Source: an uncultured Ruminococcus sp. | GTDB lineage: Bacteria > Bacillota > Clostridia > Oscillospirales > Ruminococcaceae | NCBI GenBank assembly: GCA_945867875.1 | Contig: CAMBJF010000166.1 | Location: 1 to 5,479 of the forward strand | Length of the DNA: 5,479 bases | Direction: 5' to 3' | In this document: one piece after another, positions 1 to 4,195 of the stretch | Position numbering within the stretch: position 1 is the stretch's first letter | Layout of the letters: each line of letters starts with the position of its first letter | The notes under the pieces: generated by a model | The model's database searches: none | Seen by the model: the letters and a program-made list of their open reading frames with translations, nothing else | Told to the model about the DNA's origin: nothing | Position numbers and translations under genes: made by a program

Positions 1-44
1 CACACTGCATATCGTCGGCAGCGTCAGATGTGTATAAGAGACAG
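1..44 (+). other. Untrimmed Illumina Nextera (Tn5) adapter, not genomic
   Basis: Bases 26-44 are exactly the Tn5 mosaic end used in Nextera libraries (AGATGTGTATAAGAGACAG), and bases 12-25 (TCGTCGGCAGCGTC) are the read-1 adapter that precedes it. Bases 4-11 (ACTGCATA) sit where the i5 index belongs and match my recollection of Nextera XT index S506; bases 1-3 match the end of the P5 oligonucleotide. The genomic insert therefore begins at base 45. Any promoter or full ribosome site of the first gene has been lost, and nothing upstream of 45 should be interpreted biologically. Confidence 0.97.
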
Positions 45-55
45 GGGAATATACT

Positions 56-1006
56 ATGAAAACGAAATCAATTTTTTTCGTATTTGCCGCCTTATCCATA
101 TTTACTGGCTGTCAGAACAGCAGTACAGATATGCAGGAATCGTCTGAACAAAATACGTTACAATCTGAAACGTCAACACTAACTGAATCAACAATTCTAT
201 CTGAAGCTGAATCTGTTTCAGAAGAATATGAATACACAGACAGTGATAGGCTTGTTGCAAAATGGTTTTCGGAATATATGAGCGATTCCGAAAGCTTTAC
301 AGATGTTACAGACTATCAGTATTATGCCCGAACACTTGGCTTGGATAAGGATCACTTCCTTTCTGACGATATGTGGGAGGTATTTTATAACGCTGATGTT
401 AATATAAACCGTGAAATTGACTGTAAGGATATATATCTGATAAGGCTTGACCCCAATAAGCTTATGGATATATATTCTGAAAACAGAAACATATCTGTTG
501 ATGAGCTGTGTAAAAGTCTCTCCGTAACACACGATCAGTTATATTATAACTGGGGTTATAATCCTGCATCAATTGATTATGAATCCAAGCACAAGGACAA
601 CAAAATAACCTATTCCAACAAGGAAATTGATATATTCGGAGCGTTCAATGGTGAAAATCGTGCCGACGTAATGAAAACACATATGCTTGAGGTGAGCTTT
701 GACGGCGATGTTACATATAAGAGTGATGTATCCGACAGGCTGAAAATTAAGCGCCGAGATGCATTGTATGCATACACGGACAATGAATATCTGTACAGTG
801 CATACAGTGAAGATGAAAAGGCGGCTCAGTTTACTGTAAACGGCATCGGCATTCGTGCAGTCATTCCTCTTACAATTCCAAATGCGTGGAATGAAGCTGA
901 AAATGATTTAAATATAACCCCTATGATAAACGTGTCCCCTTATTCTTATGGCTGCACAAACAAAGATATTATTGATTTCGCAGGACTAAACGAGGAGGAA
1001 AGGTAA
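56..1006 (+). CDS. Putative lipoprotein of unknown function
   Basis: This 316-residue protein is probably exported and lipid-anchored on the outer face of the membrane. Residues 1-19 form a lipoprotein signal: a lysine-containing start (MKTK), a hydrophobic stretch, and a lipobox-like FTGC with Cys19 as the predicted lipidated residue. Residues 20-60 are a low-complexity linker rich in Ser, Thr and Glu, typical of a tether. The rest (about 61-316) is acidic and Tyr/Asp-rich, with no motif I recognise. The ATG at 56 is only 11 bases into real sequence; GGGGA around 44-48 could be the remains of a ribosome site, but the upstream part is adapter. The stop abuts the ATG of the DUF3801-like gene, so the two are probably co-transcribed and translationally coupled. 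That suggests, by context only, a surface component of the same conjugative element. The reading frame is sound; the function is unknown. Confidence 0.85.
   Translation: MKTKSIFFVFAALSIFTGCQNSSTDMQESSEQNTLQSETSTLTESTILSEAESVSEEYEYTDSDRLVAKWFSEYMSDSESFTDVTDYQYYARTLGLDKDHFLSDDMWEVFYNADVNINREIDCKDIYLIRLDPNKLMDIYSENRNISVDELCKSLSVTHDQLYYNWGYNPASIDYESKHKDNKITYSNKEIDIFGAFNGENRADVMKTHMLEVSFDGDVTYKSDVSDRLKIKRRDALYAYTDNEYLYSAYSEDEKAAQFTVNGIGIRAVIPLTIPNAWNEAENDLNITPMINVSPYSYGCTNKDIIDFAGLNEEER
993..998 (+). promoter_or_regulatory. Strong Shine-Dalgarno for the DUF3801-like gene
   Basis: AGGAGG lies inside the last codons of the lipoprotein gene, 8 bases before the ATG at 1007. The lipoprotein stop (TAA, 1004-1006) is directly followed by that ATG. 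This fixes the start of the downstream gene and supports translational coupling of the two. Confidence 0.8.
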
Positions 1007-1798
1007 ATGATCGGTGAAGATGCAGTAAACAGCACTACGGCGTTGCTTGAAAAGCTTATGCAGATAGTTTTGGAAATAATAAAAATACAGAGGGAACGGC
1101 AGTACAGAAGCCCTCAGAACTATTCCAAAGAAACAAAGCAGCCCAAAATCAAGTTCGGTGAGATGAAAAAATCAGAATATACCAAAATGCTTAATGCAGG
1201 CGACAAAATGCATCGTATCGAAGTTGATAAAAAGCAGCTTGACGGATTAAACAGCATTGCAAAACAGATAGGTGCCAAGTATTGGGTAATGAGCAATGAA
1301 GGAAATAATGCTTCTGTTATAGTTCCCGAAAAGTATTTTGACCAGATGAAAGGTGCTTTGGAAGAAGCCACAAAATTACAGCTTACCCAAAATCCTCAGT
1401 CCCTGGCTGTGCATAATGGCGATGAACTGATTAATGAAGCAGATATTTCGCTTGTCAGAGATGTACTCGAATATCACGACATTCCTGCGGTGAGCTTTAA
1501 GACTGATAACGGTTATATGAATATTGTAGCATCTGAATATGATGGACAATATAAAGCTGCACTTCAGGAAGTTGCAAAACTCAAAGATGAACTCAAAAAT
1601 ATTGACATCACCTCTTTTGATCAGACATTGCCATTTGAATACATAAGCAAGCTTGATGAAACGGTAATCACCGTAAACGAAGAACAGGCACAGTACATTA
1701 AATCTATTCCGAAGCTACCGATACCTGGAAAATTGACGGCTTTCAGCATAGCTATGGAAATACACTGGCTACAGAAACTTTCGGAACGTCCGATATGA
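1007..1798 (+). CDS. DUF3801/PcfB-like conjugative-element protein, C-terminus disrupted
   Basis: The N-terminal part resembles the DUF3801/PcfB group, accessory proteins encoded beside the coupling protein of Firmicutes conjugative plasmids and ICEs. Resemblance is by pattern: a helix-rich start (residues 1-35), a basic linker, then a stretch from about residue 51 (GEMKKSEY) with an alternating strand/helix fold. I see an internal repeat: unit A at about 68-125, unit B at about 140-195, and the start of a third unit at about 219-233 (VITVNEEQAQYIKS). That third unit stops abruptly. The last 30 residues (about 234-263) look non-native, because the DNA there encodes helicase sequence in another frame (from about 1702). 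The gene is therefore probably truncated at about 1700, and its TGA at 1796-1798 is a chance stop. It follows a strong AGGAGG site and is coupled to the lipoprotein gene. Alternative: an unrelated repeat protein of the same element. Confidence 0.65.
   Translation: MIGEDAVNSTTALLEKLMQIVLEIIKIQRERQYRSPQNYSKETKQPKIKFGEMKKSEYTKMLNAGDKMHRIEVDKKQLDGLNSIAKQIGAKYWVMSNEGNNASVIVPEKYFDQMKGALEEATKLQLTQNPQSLAVHNGDELINEADISLVRDVLEYHDIPAVSFKTDNGYMNIVASEYDGQYKAALQEVAKLKDELKNIDITSFDQTLPFEYISKLDETVITVNEEQAQYIKSIPKLPIPGKLTAFSIAMEIHWLQKLSERPI
1698..1705 (+). other. Probable junction: DUF3801-like gene fused out of frame to helicase
   Basis: Upstream of about 1700 the DUF3801-like reading frame looks native. Downstream, the frame of the helicase reads without a stop from 1702 (IYSEATDTWKIDG, then ATETFGTSDMNAYEI), which matches the conserved region just before the ATPase core in ICE helicases. 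The helicase frame has a TAA at 1699-1701. The two genes thus meet within a few bases, in different frames. Either a deletion in the element or a chimeric assembly would produce this. The exact breakpoint cannot be set without the parent sequences. Confidence 0.6.
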
Positions 1799-2928
1799 AT
1801 GCATATGAAATAATCGAAGCATCACTCAATATGAAAAAAGCCCAAATCAAAGAAAGGGTAAAAGACGAAAAAGGCTTTGATGTCAGAGATGAAAAAGGAA
1901 AATATATTTTAGCAGTAAATCAGGACAAAACAATGGTTGTTCAGTCAAAGCAGGAGGAGCTGAAAAGAAAATTTCAGGACTGGATTTTTGCTGACCCCGG
2001 GCGCAGAGAAACTCTTACAAATATCTATAATGAGAAATTCAATTCCGTAAGGCTCAGAGAATACGATGGCTCACATCTGAATTTTGTTGGAATGAACTCT
2101 GCTATAACCCTCAAACCACATCAGAAAAATGCAGTTGCACGCAGTCTTTACAGCAATGGAAATACACTTATTGCCCACGAGGTCGGTGCCGGCAAGACTT
2201 TTGAAATGGTTGCTATAGCAATGGAGGGCAAGCGGCTCGGACTTCACAGCAAACCGCTTATAACTGCACCAAATGCGCTTACTGAGCAGTGGGGGGAGGC
2301 TTTCCGCACTCTTTACCCAAATTCAAACGTACTTGTTGCAACGGAAAAAGACTTTAAGCCCGAAAACCGCAGAGACCTTTTCGCTAAAATTGCAACCGGT
2401 GACTGGGACGCTGTAATAATTGGTCATTCTCAGTTTGATATGATACATCTGTCACGTGAACGGGAGCTTGATGCACTTTACAGCGAAGTAGATAAACTTG
2501 AAGCGGCTCTTGATGAAATCAGTGCAACATCTAACAAAGGCTCATACTCCGTGAAGCAAGTCGAACGTGCCATAAAATCTTATACAGATAAAATTCAAAA
2601 GCTCCTTGAAAAAACGCCTAAAGAAGATATGCTTTGCTTTGAGCAGCTCGGTATCGACAAAATTTTTGTCGATGAATCCCAGGCATACAAAAACCTTGAT
2701 ACTCCTACAAAAATGCAGAATGTATCAGGCATAGGCAGCGGCGGTTCGGGCAGATCTATGCAGCTTCTGATGAAATGCCGATATCTTGACGAAGTGACAG
2801 GCGGCAAGGGCGTAATTTTTGCCAGTGGCACGCCCGTAATCACAGGGTATCAACGGACGAAAATGCCGATTTTACGTTGTTTAAAGCAAATGAGCATCAC
2901 AGACGAAAGTGATGCTCATTTTTTATAA
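1795..2928 (+). CDS. Truncated SNF2-like DEAD/DEAH helicase of a conjugative element (remnant)
   Basis: This is part of the very large SF2/SNF2-like helicase found in Clostridia ICEs, proteins usually well over 1,500 residues long. Visible in order: Q-like motif LKPHQKNAVAR (about 107-115), Walker A AHEVGAGKT (127-135), motif Ia-like ITAPNALTEQW (156-166), a coiled-coil-like stretch (about 223-272), motif II VDES (292-295, where VDEA followed by H is usual), and motif III ASGTPV (343-348). Helicase domain 2 (motifs IV-VI) is absent: after Val348 come about 29 residues unlike the family, read into a terminator hairpin. The ATG at 1795 has no ribosome site, and helicase homology continues upstream in the same frame to about 1702, so this Met is internal and the ATGA overlap with the previous gene is likely coincidental. 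With half the ATPase fold gone it should be inactive. Best read as a pseudogene fragment. Confidence 0.8.
   Translation: MNAYEIIEASLNMKKAQIKERVKDEKGFDVRDEKGKYILAVNQDKTMVVQSKQEELKRKFQDWIFADPGRRETLTNIYNEKFNSVRLREYDGSHLNFVGMNSAITLKPHQKNAVARSLYSNGNTLIAHEVGAGKTFEMVAIAMEGKRLGLHSKPLITAPNALTEQWGEAFRTLYPNSNVLVATEKDFKPENRRDLFAKIATGDWDAVIIGHSQFDMIHLSRERELDALYSEVDKLEAALDEISATSNKGSYSVKQVERAIKSYTDKIQKLLEKTPKEDMLCFEQLGIDKIFVDESQAYKNLDTPTKMQNVSGIGSGGSGRSMQLLMKCRYLDEVTGGKGVIFASGTPVITGYQRTKMPILRCLKQMSITDESDAHFL
2836..2844 (+). other. Probable second junction: helicase homology ends after motif III
   Basis: Family members continue after GTPV with an SN- or TN-type segment leading to the helicase linker (for example SNSMTELY). 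Here GTPV (2827-2838) is followed by ITGYQRTKMP, which does not fit. In another frame the following DNA reads STDENADFTLFKANEHHRRK before a TGA, so it could be the 3' tail of another gene just ahead of the terminator. This marks a second break in the helicase. Confidence 0.5.
2888..2924 (+). terminator. Strong intrinsic terminator between convergent genes
   Basis: Arms ATGAGCATCAC (2890-2900) and GTGATGCTCAT (2909-2919) pair perfectly over 11 bp around an 8-base loop, extended by two A-T pairs, and are followed by TTTTTT (2919-2924). On the minus strand the same stem is followed by TTTGCTTT, so it may also stop the XRE gene that converges from the other side. The helicase-remnant reading frame passes through the whole hairpin, further evidence that its C-terminus is not native. 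Confidence 0.85.
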
Positions 2929-2965
2929 TTATCCAAAGCCGTTGCTTGTGTTTGAAGAGCCTAAA

Positions 2966-3274
2966 TCATTTCATTTCTTTCGCAAGAGCTATCAACAATT
3001 CAAGCTGTTTCGGGGAAAGTGACTTGAATGTTGTCATTGCTTCATTCAGCGTACCCGGACTTGTAACATCTTCCTCAAAGAAGTCTTTAGGCTCAATTCC
3101 GAGAAATTCGCAAATGTAAAGGAACATCTGCATAGAGGGCAGAGCTTTCTTATTCTCAATATTATTGATATAGCTTTGACTTTGTCCTAAGCTCAGGCTC
3201 ATATCCCGTGCAGAGATATTTTTATCTGTTCTCAGCTTTGCAATTCTGCCCGAGATGAATTCGGCATCAATCAT
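2966..3274 (-). CDS. XRE-family helix-turn-helix transcriptional regulator
   Basis: A 102-residue Cro/C1-type DNA-binding protein, probably a repressor. The HTH lies at about residues 10-65: RIAKLRTDKNISARDMSLSLG, then the recognition helix QSQSYINNIENKKALPS and the closing YICEFLGIEPKDFF. The C-terminal tail (SLSPKQLELLIALAKEMK) is a helix common at the end of small Firmicutes XRE regulators and may support dimerisation. I chose the ATG at 3272-3274 because AGGTGG (minus strand, 3283-3288) lies 8 bases upstream; the GTG codons at 3281-3286 would overlap that site. It is divergent from the SLOG gene across about 150 bp, so it plausibly controls that gene and itself. No good -35 is visible for it: TAAAAT (3317-3322, minus strand) is the best -10 candidate. 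Its target is inferred from position only. Confidence 0.9.
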   Translation of the reverse strand: MIDAEFISGRIAKLRTDKNISARDMSLSLGQSQSYINNIENKKALPSMQMFLYICEFLGIEPKDFFEEDVTSPGTLNEAMTTFKSLSPKQLELLIALAKEMK

Positions 3275-3325
3275 TCGTATCACCACCTATATATAATTAT
3301 AATATACGCAAGCGAGATTTTATCT

Positions 3326-3346
3326 ATACATTGTTTCAATTTGTAT
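3326..3346. promoter_or_regulatory. Candidate operator (inverted repeat) in the divergent promoter region
   Basis: ATACA (3326-3330) and TGTAT (3342-3346) form a 5-bp inverted repeat with an 11-base spacer. The right arm overlaps the first base of the SLOG gene's -35 box, and the repeat lies just upstream of the poor -10 candidate for the XRE gene. A dimeric XRE protein binding here could affect both directions. The arms are short and the DNA is AT-rich, so chance is a real possibility. Confidence 0.25.
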
Positions 3347-3374
3347 TGACATAACAACAATATTTAGGTATAAT
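3346..3374 (+). promoter_or_regulatory. Perfect consensus sigma-70/sigma-A promoter for the SLOG gene
   Basis: TTGACA (3346-3351) and TATAAT (3369-3374) are separated by exactly 17 bp, a full match to the housekeeping consensus. Transcription should start near 3381, giving a leader of about 45 bases. Such a strong promoter suggests expression is held down by a repressor, the divergent XRE protein being the obvious candidate. Confidence 0.85.
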
Positions 3375-3425
3375 TAGTATGGATACCATTTTCAAATAGA
3401 CACGGACCATTTGGGGGAGGGTGTG

Positions 3426-3902
3426 ATGATAAATGTATATACTGTCAGCTTTTTCGGACACAGAGAGCTGTCCGATGCTTTTGAAGCGGAAAGGCTTCTT
3501 GAAAAGCTTGTTGGGGAGCTGATCCGTACAAAGGAATACATTGAATTTCTTGTAGGACACAACGGGGATTTTGACACGCTTGCTTCATCTGTAATACGCA
3601 GGGAAATGAGTGCCAATGATTACGGCAATGCTTCTCTTATCCTTGTTTTACCGTATATGACAGCGGAATATATGAATAATCAGGACAGCTTTAAGGCGTA
3701 TTACAATGAAATTGAGATATGCGAAAAGTCTGCCGATGCTCATTTTCGGGCTGCAATTCAGATAAGGAACAGATATATGATAGACCGTTTGGATTTGATA
3801 GTCTGCTATGTGGAAAGAAAGGTCGGCGGTGCGTATAATGCCTTGCAGTATGCCGAAAAGAACAAAATACCCTTTATTAACCTTGCTTTGTCCGATATGT
3901 GA
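3426..3902 (+). CDS. SLOG-superfamily (DUF1273/YpsA-like) Rossmann-fold protein
   Basis: This 158-residue cytosolic protein resembles the short SLOG proteins (related to DprA, LOG and YpsA), which bind nucleotides or nucleotide-derived ligands. In order: VSFFGHREL (7-15, first strand and turn), FLVGHNGDFD (41-50), strand LILVLPYM (71-78), and the C-terminal signature RNRYMIDRLDLIVCYVE (114-130) followed by GGAYNALQYAEK (134-145), comparable to the GGTxNAxxYA phosphate-binding loop of the DUF1273 group. Length fits a single-domain SLOG protein. The ATG at 3426 is chosen because GGGGGAGG (3413-3420) lies 5 bases upstream; TTG 3411 would sit on that site and GTG 3423 is too close. It is expressed alone from a perfect promoter and is divergent from an XRE regulator. 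SLOG domains occur both in housekeeping enzymes and in anti-phage or conflict systems; which applies here cannot be told. Confidence 0.82.
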   Translation: MINVYTVSFFGHRELSDAFEAERLLEKLVGELIRTKEYIEFLVGHNGDFDTLASSVIRREMSANDYGNASLILVLPYMTAEYMNNQDSFKAYYNEIEICEKSADAHFRAAIQIRNRYMIDRLDLIVCYVERKVGGAYNALQYAEKNKIPFINLALSDM

Positions 3903-3909
3903 GCCGATT

Positions 3910-3928
3910 TGTACCAATCGTACATTTT
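3910..3928 (+). terminator. Weak possible terminator after the SLOG gene
   Basis: TGTAC (3910-3914) pairs with GTACA (3920-3924) around CAATC, followed by TTTT. It is 8 bases past the stop. The stem is only 5 bp, so it would be inefficient; the AT-rich inverted repeat at 3965-3991 may act as a second stop. Confidence 0.25.
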
Positions 3929-3934
3929 GATATT

Positions 3935-3971
3935 AAATCTCACAAAAAAATCCAAATCTGTCACAAAAATC
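3935..3971. repeat. Imperfect 18-bp tandem repeat upstream of promoter
   Basis: AAATCTCACAAAAAAATC (3935-3952) and AAATCTGTCACAAAAATC (3954-3971) are two near-copies spaced 19 bp apart, ending 11 bp before the -35 box at 3983. The position suits an activator or UP-element region. A-tracts inflate the similarity, so significance is uncertain. Confidence 0.45.
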
Positions 3972-3991
3972 AAATTATTTCCTTGATTTTT
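3965..3991. repeat. Perfect 9-bp inverted repeat overlapping the -35 box
   Basis: AAAAATCAA (3965-3973) and TTGATTTTT (3983-3991) are exact reverse complements with a 9-base spacer. The right arm contains the -35 element TTGATT. It could be an operator for the surface-protein promoter. Alternatively it is an AU-rich terminator for the SLOG transcript, since the right arm ends in a T-run. Confidence 0.5.
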
Positions 3992-4011
3992 TCGACAGAG
4001 TATGATATACT
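3983..4011 (+). promoter_or_regulatory. Promoter for the leader and surface-protein gene
   Basis: TTGATT (3983-3988) and TATACT (4006-4011) are separated by exactly 17 bp, four of six and five of six matches to the sigma-A consensus. Transcription should start near 4018, about 180 bases before the TTG start of the surface protein, which leaves room for a structured leader. Confidence 0.7.
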
Positions 4012-4017
4012 TTAATG

Positions 4018-4126
4018 TGAATACACTTAAAAGAAATGTCACACTATATTTAATGGAAGTGAGTTGACTGAAAAATGAAGTCGTGCGACAGGCAGGGTAT
4101 AACTATACATTTTTATTTAAAAATAT
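4018..4126 (+). ncRNA. Structured 5' leader, possible cis-regulatory RNA of unknown class
   Basis: About 110 bases lie between the predicted transcription start and the attenuator hairpin. Possible elements: a hairpin pairing GTCACACT (4038-4045) with AGTG and TGAC (4058-4061, 4065-4068) with a 3-base bulge; a competing GACT/AGTC pairing (4066-4069 with 4079-4082); and GTATA/TATAC (4097-4101 with 4104-4108). I do not recognise a known riboswitch core. A 17-codon frame (4075-4128, MKSCDRQGITIHFYLKI) ends exactly where the attenuator stem begins but has no convincing ribosome site. The regulatory role is inferred from the layout. Confidence 0.4.
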
Positions 4127-4176
4127 AACGTCTTTGAAGCTCTTTTGATAAGGGCTTTAAAGGCGTTTTCTTATTT
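4127..4176 (+). terminator. Long intrinsic terminator/attenuator before the surface-protein gene
   Basis: The segment starting at 4127 (AACGTCTTTGAAGCTCTT) pairs with 4150-4167 (AAGGGCTTTAAAGGCGTT) in an 18-bp stem with three G-U pairs and a 5-base loop TTGAT. It is followed by a T-rich run (TTTTCTTATTTT) ending at 4177. It sits downstream of a good promoter and 20 bases before the next gene's TTG start. It therefore cannot be merely the end of an upstream gene and is probably a conditional stop. Confidence 0.75.
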
Positions 4177-4195
4177 TGAGAAAGGACTGATAAAT

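Noticed and set aside
26..44. Possible transposon end (Tn5 mosaic end) as a natural mobile element
   Set aside because: It is joined to the Illumina read-1 adapter and an index-like sequence, so it is library adapter and not an insertion sequence.
1795..1798. ATGA overlap as translational coupling between the DUF3801-like gene and the helicase
   Set aside because: No ribosome site precedes it, and helicase homology extends upstream in the same frame to about 1702, so the overlap looks accidental.
3287..3322. Minus-strand TATAAT at 3296-3301 as the XRE gene's promoter
   Set aside because: A transcript from it would begin almost at the ribosome site, and the -35 position (GATAAA) is poor; the AT-rich stretch gives such matches by chance.
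3336..3616. Two minus-strand frames over the start of the SLOG gene
   Set aside because: They overlap a well-supported plus-strand gene and its consensus promoter, and show no ribosome site or recognisable domain.
4083..4110. GTGCGAC as the 5' end of a group II intron
   Set aside because: The GUGYG-like start is only five bases of match; no intron domains or reverse transcriptase follow, and the attenuator and a coding start come within about 110 bases.
4075..4128. 17-residue leader peptide (MKSCDRQGITIHFYLKI) as a translated attenuator
   Set aside because: There is no Shine-Dalgarno at the right distance and no run of one regulatory amino acid; its stop falling at the stem base may be chance. 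Mentioned under the leader but not annotated as a gene.
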